Source of the DNA: Actinomycetaceae bacterium
Lineage (GTDB): Bacteria; Actinomycetota; Actinomycetes; Actinomycetales; Actinomycetaceae
Direction: 5' to 3'
Assembly (NCBI GenBank): GCA_030537615.1
Contig: JAUNVP010000009.1
Span: forward strand, 1 to 64,000
DNA: 64,000 bases
A program made the position numbers and the translations under genes. A model generated the notes under the pieces. The model worked only from the letters and a program-made list of their open reading frames with translations, made no database searches and was not told where the DNA came from. The first letter of the stretch is position 1; each line of letters begins with the position of its first letter. Shown in pieces: positions 55,834-64,000 of the stretch.

Positions 55834-56506
55834 CTATGCTCTACTTACCGTCTATCTGCTGGCACTAGCCAGTGCTATTTCAGTGAGCGCATGGGCTGCA
55901 ACAAGTGCACCAACTGTTCTCAAACCCTATTTCACTTCGGAGGGACAACCGGCTCCGACAGCATCGAGTCTGCTCTATTTGACCGCACTTGTGCAGGGCT
56001 TTTCCTTTTTTCTCGCACTGAAGGATCCGTTCATCGCGGCAACCGTGCCGCTGTGCGGATTATTCGCACTGATGATTCTTACTGACAGCGCGGTGCACAA
56101 ACTCCCTAATCGATTGACAGCAATGAGCGCCGGGTACCTGGCCTTTGGAGTATGCGTCGCATTATTTGGGCCCACTCGATTCGACTATCTTGCGCTCGCT
56201 TCATCGGCTGCAGTGGGTGCCCTGATATGGACAGTGCCGCTGTGGATACTTCATCGCGTGGGGGCAGGAGTCGGAGGCGGCGACGTCAAGCTTGCTCCGG
56301 TCATCGGTGCGTGGTTGGGCCTGTATGGAACGGGGATTGCAGCAAGTGGCCTGGGAGCGTCATTTATCTTCGGTGGGGCAGTAGCGCTCATCCTTCTGGC
56401 CACCGGTAAAGTCGGGTGGAAGAGTTCGATTGCATTTGGGCCTGCCATGATTGCGGGCGCACTCGTGACGTGGTTCGCCACCGGCTATCTCGTCTCACCT
56501 GGATAG
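55826..56506 (+). CDS. A24 family prepilin peptidase
   Basis: Membrane aspartyl peptidase of 226 residues with about seven hydrophobic helices. The two active-site aspartates are in LTDSAVHKLPNRL and GGGDVKLAP (the GxGD motif). There is no N-terminal methyltransferase domain, as in short actinobacterial forms that process type IV or Tad-type pilins. No pilin genes are in this window, so the substrate is elsewhere. The gene lies inside the aro cluster, overlapping aroE. Confidence 0.88.
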   Translation: MPDYALLTVYLLALASAISVSAWAATSAPTVLKPYFTSEGQPAPTASSLLYLTALVQGFSFFLALKDPFIAATVPLCGLFALMILTDSAVHKLPNRLTAMSAGYLAFGVCVALFGPTRFDYLALASSAAVGALIWTVPLWILHRVGAGVGGGDVKLAPVIGAWLGLYGTGIAASGLGASFIFGGAVALILLATGKVGWKSSIAFGPAMIAGALVTWFATGYLVSPG

Positions 56507-56548
56507 AACACCCGCGACTGCGCTCAGTAGCTGTGACACACTGGATGC

Positions 56549-57763
56549 ATGATCAGATGGATAAGTGCTGGCGAATCTCACGGCGAAGCCCTGACGGGAA
56601 TCATTGACGGAGTCCCGGCAGGGATTAAAATCACGAGTGACGATATCGCATACGCTCTCGCTCGGCGCCGTCTCGGGCACGGCCGAGGCGCGAGACAAAA
56701 GTTCGAGCAAGACCTGGTCCGTATTCTCGGAGGGGTTCGTCACGGATTGACGATTGGGTCACCAATCGCCATCGAAATCGGCAATACAGAATGGCCGAAG
56801 TGGGACGTAGTAATGAGCCCCGATCCGGTAGATCCGGCTGCTCTTCTGATTAACGCAGGGACCGGAGATGAACGCGAAATCGCGCGTAACCGGCCGCTAA
56901 CGCGACCTCGTCCAGGTCACGCAGACTTCGCGGGCATGATGAAGTTCGGGCACGATGATGCGCGACCGGTGCTCGAACGAGCATCGGCACGGGAGACCGC
57001 TATGCGGGTTGCTCTTGGTGCTGTAGCACGTGCTTTCATTGAGCAGGTAGCAGAAATCTCCATCGTTGCGCACGTCGTCGAAATTGGCGACGAACGAGCC
57101 GAAGCAGGGATTATTCCGACAGCTGAGGACGCGAAAGCGTTGGACGAGTCACCGGTTCGTACCCTCGATAGTGAAGCTGAATCACGGTTTGTCTCCGCAA
57201 TCGACCGCGCCCAGTCATCGGGAGACACGATCGGCGGGGTAGTGGAAGTTATTGCCTACGGACTTCCCGTTGGCCTCGGTACCTACACGCAGTGGGATCA
57301 GCGCCTTGATAGCCGACTGGCAGGCGCACTCATGTCCATCCAATCGGCAAAATCGGTTGCTATCGGCGACGGATTGGATCAGGTCCGCTTACCCGGCTCA
57401 CAGGCACACGACGAAATAACCGTGAGCGAGGGCATTCATCGACTTTCCAATCGGGCCGGTGGGATTGAAGGTGGGATGAGCAACGGTGAACCTATCCGCG
57501 CTCGAATCGGCTTCAAACCGATTTCAACGGTTCCGCGCGCCCGGCGAACTATCGATCTAGTGACCGGACAAGAAGCTCCCGCCCTGCACCAGCGTTCAGA
57601 TGCTTGTGCTGTCGTGCCTGCCGCTGTCATTGCTGAAGCGATGACAGCTCTTGTGTTGGCCGATGCTGTCACGGATATGTTTGGTACCGGATCTATTGAA
57701 CGAATCAGAGAGTCGATTTCCTCTTATCGAGAAGCAATCGATGCGCGAGTGAGACCGCAGTGA
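56549..57763 (+). CDS. aroC: Chorismate synthase
   Basis: FMN-dependent enzyme of 404 residues, last step to chorismate. GESHGEALTGIIDGVPAG, RRRLGHGRGARQKFEQD, RPRPGHADFAGMMKFGHDD (core RPGHADFAG) and the C-terminal HQRSDACAVVPA block are diagnostic. The start lacks a clear ribosome binding site. It overlaps aroK by four bases (GTGA). Confidence 0.97.
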   Translation: MIRWISAGESHGEALTGIIDGVPAGIKITSDDIAYALARRRLGHGRGARQKFEQDLVRILGGVRHGLTIGSPIAIEIGNTEWPKWDVVMSPDPVDPAALLINAGTGDEREIARNRPLTRPRPGHADFAGMMKFGHDDARPVLERASARETAMRVALGAVARAFIEQVAEISIVAHVVEIGDERAEAGIIPTAEDAKALDESPVRTLDSEAESRFVSAIDRAQSSGDTIGGVVEVIAYGLPVGLGTYTQWDQRLDSRLAGALMSIQSAKSVAIGDGLDQVRLPGSQAHDEITVSEGIHRLSNRAGGIEGGMSNGEPIRARIGFKPISTVPRARRTIDLVTGQEAPALHQRSDACAVVPAAVIAEAMTALVLADAVTDMFGTGSIERIRESISSYREAIDARVRPQ

Positions 57764-58308
57764 GTACCCACATTGTCCTCGTTGGTCTGCCCGCGAGTGG
57801 GAAGTCAAAACTTGGTGCGCTGATCGCTCAACACTTTGGAATCGATTTTGTCGATCTTGATCGATTGATTGAAACGCGCGAGGGCCGGTCAATTCCGGAG
57901 CTTTTCCTCGACGGCGAGTCTCGTTTTCGTGATGCGGAAACCCAGGCTCTCGTGGCAGCTATTGGCGCAGATCGAAAATCCGTAATTTCAACGGGCGGAG
58001 GGATCGTCGAGCGGGCTAAGAACCTCGAGTTACTTCAGGAGACTACGGTTGTCTATTTGAATATAGACATCGATACCGCGGTACGACGAGCGACAGCCAA
58101 GGGCGATCGTCCCTTACTCAAGGACAATCCGCGTCAGACGATGAGAGAGCTTGCTCAACGTCGGACGCCACTGTACGAACGGGTAGCTCAAGTCCATGCG
58201 CGGGTCGATGATCGACCGGCACGTAAAAATGCGACGCGCGTGATTGAATTAATAGAAGCATTGGAAGAGAGGAGTTCGAATGACGCGCACGATTTCAGTC
58301 CATGCTGA
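57760..58308 (+). CDS. aroK: Shikimate kinase
   Basis: Kinase of 182 residues, shikimate to shikimate 3-phosphate. The P-loop GLPASGKSKLG, DLD (shikimate binding), FRDAE with the binding arginine, STGGG and the RPLL lid are all intact, so this is the active enzyme. The last 10 codons overlap aroB by 29 bases, which is an unusually long overlap for coupled genes. Confidence 0.95.
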   Translation: MSTHIVLVGLPASGKSKLGALIAQHFGIDFVDLDRLIETREGRSIPELFLDGESRFRDAETQALVAAIGADRKSVISTGGGIVERAKNLELLQETTVVYLNIDIDTAVRRATAKGDRPLLKDNPRQTMRELAQRRTPLYERVAQVHARVDDRPARKNATRVIELIEALEERSSNDAHDFSPC

Positions 58309-59356
58309 ACACTCCTATCCTGTCGTCATCGGGCACAATCTGCTTGATAACTGTGCGAGCTACGTGGATCGCAGCAACTATGAGCGGGCACTGATTATTC
58401 ACCCGGCGACGGTAGTAGCGTATGCCCAAAAGGTAGGACGAGCCCTGGAAGCCAGCGGTATTGAGGTGGGTTATTTTGAGCACCCTGACGGGGAGAACGG
58501 TAAGACTGTCGATGTTCTTGCCGCGGCTTGGAACAGTGCGGGAAATCGCTATCTTAGCCGCAACGATCTGATCGTTGGGGTCGGCGGCGGTGTCACCACT
58601 GATCTCGCCGGATTCGTTGCCGCTACCTGGCTAAGGGGCGTTAGCGTTCTTCAGGTTCCAACCACCCTGCTGGCTATGGTTGATGCGGCAGTTGGCGGTA
58701 AAACGGGGATTAATACCGAACATGGGAAAAACCTCGCCGGGGCCTTTCACTCGCCGATTAGCGTGATCATCGATATCGATACTCTCGACACGCTTCCCGA
58801 CATTGAGTTCAACGCCGGCATGGGGGAAGTCCTCAAATGTGGTCTCATTTCTGATCCATCAATCCTCGCTTTGGCGCAAGCCCACGCTCCGGTTACTCGA
58901 CGGGACGCGGTGGTAGCTGATCTCGTGGAGAAAGCGGTACGTGTTAAAGCGAAGGTAGTTTCTCAAGACCTCAAAGAATCAGGTCTGCGAGAAATCCTCA
59001 ACTACGGCCATACGCTTGCCCACGCGATCGAGAAGCTGGAAGACTACTCGATTCGACACGGCCATGCAGTTGCTATCGGGTGTATCTATGCCGCGCATGT
59101 CGCGCGGATTCTTAAACGCTGCGACAACGAGTGTGTTGAGCTACAAACTCGGGTGTTTGCGCGCCAGGGATTGCCAATTTCGTGGACGGTCGACAATTTT
59201 GATCGCGTTCTTGACGTGATGAAATCGGACAAAAAGGTGCGCTCTTCAGCGATTCGGATGGTCCTCGTGTCACGTCCGGGACTTGCGCGCGTAGAGAAGA
59301 TCAGTGATGACGTTTTGCGTCAGGCGAGTCGAACGATGGAAATAAGTAGTAGCTGA
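58280..59356 (+). CDS. aroB: 3-dehydroquinate synthase
   Basis: NAD-dependent, metal-requiring enzyme of 358 residues, second step of the chorismate pathway. GVGGGVTTDLAGFVAATWLRG, PTTLLAMVDAAVGGKTGINT, and metal ligands in GEVLKCG, NYGHTLAHAIE and RHGHAVAIG are visible. GGAG lies before the ATG, inside aroK. Seven bases separate it from the next gene. Confidence 0.97.
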   Translation: MTRTISVHAEHSYPVVIGHNLLDNCASYVDRSNYERALIIHPATVVAYAQKVGRALEASGIEVGYFEHPDGENGKTVDVLAAAWNSAGNRYLSRNDLIVGVGGGVTTDLAGFVAATWLRGVSVLQVPTTLLAMVDAAVGGKTGINTEHGKNLAGAFHSPISVIIDIDTLDTLPDIEFNAGMGEVLKCGLISDPSILALAQAHAPVTRRDAVVADLVEKAVRVKAKVVSQDLKESGLREILNYGHTLAHAIEKLEDYSIRHGHAVAIGCIYAAHVARILKRCDNECVELQTRVFARQGLPISWTVDNFDRVLDVMKSDKKVRSSAIRMVLVSRPGLARVEKISDDVLRQASRTMEISSS

Positions 59357-59363
59357 GAGAAAT

Positions 59364-59888
59364 ATGCCAGGTATCGTCATACTCGGGGTTTCCGGAGCAG
59401 GAAAAAGTGCTGTCGCCGTCGAATTGGGAGCTCTTACCGGACTTGAAGTCGTTGAAAGTGTCGATCTGGTGGAGAAAAACACCGGTGTCGATGCGTCGAC
59501 TCTCCTCGTTCGCGAAGGTGAAAGTGCTTTTGAGAACGCATGTCAGATAGCAGCAATGGAAGCGCTGGAAACGGACGGCATTGTGGTACTCAGTGCCGGT
59601 ATCGCACGATCAGCAATCGTTCTTGAGCGTCTCATCGACTTGAAGTCTCAGGGCATATTACTCGTTGAACTCTATGCTGACTTGGCCACGCTTATGCGTC
59701 GGACAGGTCTCAACGCTCCGCGTGCCGTAGGGCTTGGCCCGACTCGGCGAATGCTGTCTGCTTTAGTTGATGAATATCGGGAACAGTATGCTCGGTGCGA
59801 GCCTATGACGATTGACACGTCGCTCATGCGGGCGCAACACGTCGCCGAGAGGATATTCGCGCACATCGACACAAACGCGGTATCCTAG
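59364..59888 (+). CDS. Degenerate shikimate kinase paralogue
   Basis: A 174-residue P-loop protein that aligns over its whole length with the neighbouring AroK. The P-loop (GVSGAGKSAVA) and a lid arginine (NAPRAV) remain. The shikimate-binding DLD is ESV, the FR arginine is replaced (AFEN), STGGG is LSAGI and the RRTPLY region is EYREQY. It therefore probably binds ATP but not shikimate. It may be a pseudoenzyme, a regulator of AroK, or a kinase for another small molecule. It occupies the place where other actinobacteria often have aroQ (type II dehydroquinase). The frame is open and intact, so selection seems to keep it. Confidence 0.8.
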   Translation: MPGIVILGVSGAGKSAVAVELGALTGLEVVESVDLVEKNTGVDASTLLVREGESAFENACQIAAMEALETDGIVVLSAGIARSAIVLERLIDLKSQGILLVELYADLATLMRRTGLNAPRAVGLGPTRRMLSALVDEYREQYARCEPMTIDTSLMRAQHVAERIFAHIDTNAVS

Positions 59889-59922
59889 GTCCGATATACA
59901 CGCTCCAAGGTGAGGATTGATA

Positions 59923-60486
59923 GTGGCAACAACGAACGACCTGAAAAATGGAATGGTTCTCAAGATCGACAACCAACTGTGGTCGGTGGTCGAATTCCAA
60001 CACGTCAAGCCGGGTAAGGGCCCAGCCTTCGTTCGCACCAAAATCAAAAATGTCCTGACCGGCAAGATTGTTGACAAGACGTTCAACGCCGGCGTCAAGG
60101 TCGAAACCGCCACCGTCGATCGACGTGATATGACGTACCTGTACCAGGACGGCGACGACTACATTTTTATGGACGCCACGACCTACGACCAGATTCTTGT
60201 GTCTGGAGCCATTCTTGGCGACCTCACCAATTACATGGTGGAGAACCAGTCTGCGGTCGTTTCCATGCACGAAGGCAATGTGCTCTTTGTCGATCTGCCG
60301 CCAACGGTGGTACTGGAGATCACGTACACTGAGCCGGGCCTCCAGGGCGATCGATCCAATGCTGGAACGAAGCCGGCAACCGTCGAAACCGGATATGAGA
60401 TCCAGGTTCCCCTCTTCCTTGAACAGGGGACAAAGGTTAAAGTCGACACCCGTACTGGCGAATACGCGGGACGCGTTAACGACTAA
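59923..60486 (+). CDS. efp: Elongation factor P
   Basis: Translation factor of 187 residues that relieves ribosome stalling at polyproline. It has the three-domain length, Lys32 in [12 protein letters not shown] at the modification site and the C-terminal [16 protein letters not shown] signature. The GTG at 59923 is preceded by GAGG; the TTG at 59917 is rejected. It overlaps nusB by one base (TAATG). Confidence 0.97.
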   Translation: MATTNDLKNGMVLKIDNQLWSVVEFQHVKPGKGPAFVRTKIKNVLTGKIVDKTFNAGVKVETATVDRRDMTYLYQDGDDYIFMDATTYDQILVSGAILGDLTNYMVENQSAVVSMHEGNVLFVDLPPTVVLEITYTEPGLQGDRSNAGTKPATVETGYEIQVPLFLEQGTKVKVDTRTGEYAGRVND

Positions 60487-61079
60487 TGCGTCCTCGTCGG
60501 TTTACCTCTCGCACGCGTGCCCGCAAGCGCGCGGTGGATACCATTTTTGAGGCTGACCAGCGTGGTCAGGGAATGTCTGCCGAAGGTCTGAGCGCGATGC
60601 TCGAAGCACGCAAAGAGCTGACTGCCGCGCAGACACCGCTCCCGGCGTACTCGATTTCTATTGTTGAGGGCGTCATCGGCCATTTGTCGCAGATCGATGA
60701 TCTCATTGCCTCTCACTGCACGACTCGACCGTACGATCGGCTCCCTGCGGTCGATCGCGCAATCATGCGGGTTGGGACGTGGGAAATGCTGTGGAACCAT
60801 GACGTTCCAGAGATTACGGCCATCGATGAGGCCGTGCGGATTGCCAAGGAGATTTCTACCGACGAGTCTCCGGCGATCGTCAATGCCATCCTCGATGCTG
60901 TGCGTGAAAACTCCGAGGGGGCGATCGCCGCGGAGGCCGCCTTAGCGGCCGCGTTTGAACCGCGGGATGATGATTTCGCGAGTGACGAGTCTGATGATGA
61001 GTTGGACCAGCTCGACGATTACGATGATGAACCGGACAACCGGTTTAATCATGTGGAGGACGACACGTCCACCGGATAA
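60486..61079 (+). CDS. nusB: Transcription antitermination factor NusB
   Basis: Helical protein of 197 residues that works with NusE/S10 on rRNA transcripts. RTRARKRAVDTIFEAD, RAIMRVGTWEMLW and EAVRIAKEISTDESPAIVNAILD (core DESPAIVNAIL) are typical. A tail of about 45 residues is very rich in Asp and Glu, beyond the normal family end. It follows efp directly, as usual. Confidence 0.95.
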   Translation: MRPRRFTSRTRARKRAVDTIFEADQRGQGMSAEGLSAMLEARKELTAAQTPLPAYSISIVEGVIGHLSQIDDLIASHCTTRPYDRLPAVDRAIMRVGTWEMLWNHDVPEITAIDEAVRIAKEISTDESPAIVNAILDAVRENSEGAIAAEAALAAAFEPRDDDFASDESDDELDQLDDYDDEPDNRFNHVEDDTSTG

Positions 61080-61082
61080 CCC

Positions 61083-61113
61083 AACGCCCGAGGCACTTCA
61101 GCCTCGGGCGTTT
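61083..61113 (+). terminator. Terminator of the efp-nusB unit
   Basis: AACGCCCGAGGC and GCCTCGGGCGTT form a perfect 12-base stem with an ACTTCA loop, followed by T and then TACAT. It begins four bases after the nusB stop. Confidence 0.85.
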
Positions 61114-61137
61114 ACATCATGTTGAAACCACCTTTAA

Positions 61138-61157
61138 AGCCGTCCAGAGAGGCGGGA
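61138..61157 (+). promoter_or_regulatory. PyrR-binding RNA hairpin in the pyr leader
   Basis: CCG-TCCAGAGAGG-CGG matches the conserved PyrR-binding loop (TCCNGNGAGG). It ends a few bases before the AAAGGAG of pyrR. In Mycobacterium such a site lets uridine nucleotide-loaded PyrR block translation of the operon; the closeness to the ribosome binding site and the lack of a following terminator fit that mode. Confidence 0.75.
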
Positions 61158-61170
61158 AAGGAGCACGGGT

Positions 61171-61719
61171 GTGAATAGCGCTACCCGAAAGAAAGTCGTG
61201 CTCAATGCCGACGATATGGAACGTGCCATTGCGCGAATAGCCTACGAGGTCATTGAACGAGCCAAAGGAACTGATGACCTTGTTCTCCTCGGAATTCCAA
61301 CCCGAGGAGTCACTCTCGCCAATCGCCTCGCGCAGAAGATAGCCTCAATAGTTGGCCGGGCAATCGAGGTCGGCTCTCTCGACACAACTCTGTACCGAGA
61401 TGATCTCGCCGATCAACCGATGAGAGCCCCTCATCCGACAGCGATACCCGCTGGGGGGATTGACGGTAAAACGGTTGTTTTGGTCGACGACGTGCTTTAC
61501 ACGGGGCGAACGATTAAAGCGGCACTTGACGCGCTGTTTGACGTAGGACGTCCAGCGGTTGTCAGACTTGGAGTCCTCGTTGATCGGGGGCATCGCGAAC
61601 TACCCATTCGACCCGATTTCGTTGGAAAGAACCTGCCCACCTCGCGGCGAGAAACAGTCATCATTGCCATGCGTGAAAATGACGGCGCCGATGAAGTGAT
61701 TATTGCGGAGGAAGCATGA
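61171..61719 (+). CDS. pyrR: Bifunctional pyrimidine regulator/uracil phosphoribosyltransferase
   Basis: RNA-binding regulator of the pyr operon, 182 residues. The PRPP loop [27 protein letters not shown] and [15 protein letters not shown] are diagnostic. It senses UMP/UTP and binds the hairpin at 61138-61157. The GTG start has AAAGGAG seven bases upstream. It overlaps pyrB by four bases (ATGA). Confidence 0.96.
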   Translation: MNSATRKKVVLNADDMERAIARIAYEVIERAKGTDDLVLLGIPTRGVTLANRLAQKIASIVGRAIEVGSLDTTLYRDDLADQPMRAPHPTAIPAGGIDGKTVVLVDDVLYTGRTIKAALDALFDVGRPAVVRLGVLVDRGHRELPIRPDFVGKNLPTSRRETVIIAMRENDGADEVIIAEEA

Positions 61720-62687
61720 AACATCTCATCGACATTGGCGATCTCAATGTGGAAGAAGCACTGACGCTTCTCGACACTGCCGAAGCCATGGCAGCCACTC
61801 AGTCCCGACGAGTCAAAAAGCTCCCCACCTTGAGAGGTAAGACTGTCGTCAACCTGTTTTTTGAGGATTCGACGCGCACGCGACTGTCTTTTGAAGCCGC
61901 CGCTAAGCGACTATCCGCAGACGTGATCAACTTTTCGGCAAAGGGGTCGTCTGTCTCCAAAGGGGAATCCCTCAAAGATACGGCCTTGACGCTACAAGCA
62001 ATGGGCGCCGATGCCGTGATCATGCGTCACTCGTCGTCCGGGGCTGCGCACCGACTGGCTCATGCGGGTTGGATGGACCTGCCAGTACTTAACGCTGGCG
62101 ACGGTACACACCAGCACCCGACACAGGCGCTATTGGACGCGATGACCTTGCGGCGACATTACACCAACGGCGGAAAGCCCGCCGAAGCGGGTACGACGTT
62201 AGAAGGTGCTCGGGTCATTATTGTCGGAGATATTCTCCACTCGCGCGTTGCTCGCTCCGATGTTCAACTCATGGCATTGCTGGGAGCTCACGTCACTCTC
62301 GTTGCTCCGCCAACACTGGTACCCGTGGGGGTCGACGATTGGCCGTGCGATGTCGTTTACGATTTCGATGAGGCTTTAAGCAAACCTGCTGACGCTGTCA
62401 TCATGCTTCGCGTTCAACGAGAACGAATGAGTGCCATTGGAGGAGGCTTCTTCCCATCCCCGGGCGAATACCATCGAGCCTACGGACTCGATATTCTCCG
62501 TTTCGAAAAACTCCCGGAATCGACGGTTGTTATGCACCCGGGGCCGATGAATCGAGGGTTGGAAATCTGCGCACAGGCGGCTGATTCATCTCAATCGGTA
62601 ATTGTTGAACAGGTCAATAACGGAGTGAGTGTGCGCATGGCGGCGCTCTACCTGCTCCTCGCTTCGAAAGGCACGATCAATGAGTAA
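61716..62687 (+). CDS. pyrB: Aspartate carbamoyltransferase catalytic subunit
   Basis: Enzyme of 323 residues joining aspartate and carbamoyl phosphate. [13 protein letters not shown] (carbamoyl phosphate binding), [15 protein letters not shown] and [10 protein letters not shown] are present. No regulatory PyrI gene is adjacent. It overlaps pyrR by four bases and pyrC by eight. Confidence 0.97.
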   Translation: MKHLIDIGDLNVEEALTLLDTAEAMAATQSRRVKKLPTLRGKTVVNLFFEDSTRTRLSFEAAAKRLSADVINFSAKGSSVSKGESLKDTALTLQAMGADAVIMRHSSSGAAHRLAHAGWMDLPVLNAGDGTHQHPTQALLDAMTLRRHYTNGGKPAEAGTTLEGARVIIVGDILHSRVARSDVQLMALLGAHVTLVAPPTLVPVGVDDWPCDVVYDFDEALSKPADAVIMLRVQRERMSAIGGGFFPSPGEYHRAYGLDILRFEKLPESTVVMHPGPMNRGLEICAQAADSSQSVIVEQVNNGVSVRMAALYLLLASKGTINE

Positions 62688-63996
62688 GAACAGAACCTAC
62701 CTAATCACTGGCGCATCGATTTACGGTGAATTTCGGGCAGATATCGCGGTGAAAAACGGCACCATCGTCGCGGTTGGCGCACAGGCCGCAGAAGAAGTAA
62801 CGAATCCTCATCACATCGACGCTAACGGACTCATTGCGCTTCCCGGGCTCGTTGATCTCCACACGCATCTGCGTGAGCCGGGACAAGAGGACGCAGAAAC
62901 CGTCTTTACCGGTAGCCGTGCGGGCGCGGTCGGGGGTTTTACCTGCGTCCATGCGATGGCAAACACGACGCCGGTTGCTGACACTGCATCCGTGGTGGAA
63001 CAGGTGCTCGCGCTGGGCGACGCTGCCGGCTGGCTTGAGGTTCGCCCCGTGGGGGCCGTGACAGTTGGGCTCCAAGGTCAACAGCTTTCTGCTATGGGAG
63101 CGATGGCCAACTCGAAGGCCCGCGTGCGCGTGTTCTCTGACGATGGAATGTGCGTGTTTGATCCCGTCCTCATGCGGCGGGCACTGGAGTACGTCAAGAC
63201 TTTCGGGGGCGTTATCGCCCAGCATGCGCAAGATCCAGCTTTGACTGAGGGCGCGCAGATGAACGAATCACCTCTGTCTGCTCAATTGGGTCTGGCTGGC
63301 TGGCCGGCGGTTGCTGAAGAAGCGATTATTGCGCGAGATGTTGCGCTCACAAAGCACGTCGGCTCCCGTTTGCACGTGTGTCATGTATCAACGGCGGGAT
63401 CCGTTGAGCAGATCCGGTGGGCAAAATCGAAAGGTATCAATGTGACGGCGGAGGCTACTCCGCACCATCTCTTCCTCACCGAGGAGATGGCCAAGACTTA
63501 CGATCCACGTTACAAGGTCAATCCGCCACTGAGAACTGCGGAGGACGTTGAAGCCCTCCGCGAAGGACTTGCAGACGGAACGATCGACATCGTTGGCACC
63601 GATCATGCTCCGCACCCGTTGGAGAAAAAAGACTGTGAATGGCAAGCGGGAGCTTTCGGGATGACCGGACTTGAAACCGCTCTCCCAGTGGTTGTGACGA
63701 CGATGGTTGAAAGTGGACGAATGACGTGGCGAGACGTTGCCCGGGTTATGTCTCAAACTCCTGCTCGCATCGGAGGGGTGGCCGGACAGGGAATAGATAT
63801 TGAAGCCGGACAGGATGCCAATCTCACGTTCGTTGATCCGACGGTCCAGCGAGAGGTCAATCCAGATGAACAGTGGACGCGATCAACGAACAGTCCCTAC
63901 ATCGGGCATACTCTGACAGGAATGGCCGTACACACAATGTTCCGAGGCGCTTTCTCCACGCTCGACGGTACCCCGATAGAGAAGGACAATCGATGA
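62680..63996 (+). CDS. pyrC: Dihydroorotase (type I)
   Basis: Zinc amidohydrolase of 438 residues, third step of UMP synthesis. [10 protein letters not shown] with two zinc-binding histidines, HVSTAGS, and GTDHAPHP with the catalytic aspartate are visible. The start ATG at 62680 fits the family and overlaps pyrB by eight bases; an earlier start at 62629 lies deep in pyrB. The stop overlaps the next start (ATGA). Confidence 0.96.
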   Translation: MSKNRTYLITGASIYGEFRADIAVKNGTIVAVGAQAAEEVTNPHHIDANGLIALPGLVDLHTHLREPGQEDAETVFTGSRAGAVGGFTCVHAMANTTPVADTASVVEQVLALGDAAGWLEVRPVGAVTVGLQGQQLSAMGAMANSKARVRVFSDDGMCVFDPVLMRRALEYVKTFGGVIAQHAQDPALTEGAQMNESPLSAQLGLAGWPAVAEEAIIARDVALTKHVGSRLHVCHVSTAGSVEQIRWAKSKGINVTAEATPHHLFLTEEMAKTYDPRYKVNPPLRTAEDVEALREGLADGTIDIVGTDHAPHPLEKKDCEWQAGAFGMTGLETALPVVVTTMVESGRMTWRDVARVMSQTPARIGGVAGQGIDIEAGQDANLTFVDPTVQREVNPDEQWTRSTNSPYIGHTLTGMAVHTMFRGAFSTLDGTPIEKDNR

Positions 63997-64000
63997 CTAC
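63993..64000 (+). CDS. Start of next pyr operon gene (partial)
   Basis: Only ATG and the beginning of two more codons are in the window. GAAGGA lies seven bases before this ATG, and it overlaps the pyrC stop by four bases. In related operons carA (carbamoyl phosphate synthase small subunit) often follows pyrC, but nothing in these bases proves it. Confidence 0.4.

Noticed and set aside
1-64000. CRISPR arrays, insertion sequences, prophage or toxin-antitoxin islands
   Set aside because: No regularly spaced repeats, transposase or integrase motifs, or phage structural genes were seen. The only long direct repeats noticed are the duplicated tRNA genes.

Overview
The window looks like a chromosomal segment of a Gram-positive actinobacterium of moderate GC content. 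The gene order thrS, HIT phosphorylase, phosphatidylinositol phosphate synthase, PIM acyltransferase, pimA, yebC, ruvCAB, yajC-secD-secF, apt, rel, MBL hydrolase, hisS is characteristically actinobacterial. So are DUF3000, the DUF349 protein, GTG starts and many candidate leaderless genes. The family is probably Actinomycetaceae or a close relative, but this is inferred from gene content only. Almost everything is core genome; there is no phage, insertion sequence, CRISPR array or rRNA.

Layout. 1-399: no gene. 400-8108: ClC exchanger, S9 peptidase, dxs, an RNase D-like nuclease and DUF3000. 8217-14619: a minus-strand operon glgX(treX)-treY-treZ that converts glycogen to trehalose. 14620-15393: no recognisable gene. 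15394-17980: two tRNA arrays (Gly-Val and Gly-Cys-Val) that share an identical tRNA-Gly and flank a P1B metal ATPase; three DtxR/IdeR-like boxes lie upstream of the ATPase. 18099-24400: thrS, HIT, the phosphatidylinositol mannoside genes, a LemA-like protein and a Nudix hydrolase, mostly with overlapping or touching ends. 24460-33975: yebC, ruvC-ruvA-ruvB, yajC-secD-secF, apt and rel. 33878-38200: a doubtful AbiEi-like gene tail-to-tail with rel, DUF349, an MBL hydrolase and hisS. 38205-41530: two overlapping dynamin-like GTPases. 41524-49401: a DEAD-box helicase, an MFS transporter, aspS, DUF4126, a YciO-type protein and rarA. 49515-55003: rpsD, then alaS-ruvX-mltG. 55003-61079: aroE, a prepilin peptidase, aroC-aroK-aroB, a second degenerate shikimate-kinase-like gene, efp and nusB. 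61083-64000: a terminator, then a PyrR-controlled pyrR-pyrB-pyrC operon that continues past the window.

The less ordinary signals are these: the DtxR-like boxes in front of a TPC-motif ATPase inserted between duplicated tRNAs; a shikimate kinase paralogue that keeps its P-loop but has lost shikimate-binding residues; the tandem dynamin-like GTPases; a hairpin before thrS whose loop holds a CGU triplet; a consensus PyrR-binding loop; and a recurrent TANNNT-N6-start arrangement that predicts leaderless mRNAs. I did not find a clear new defence or mobile system.
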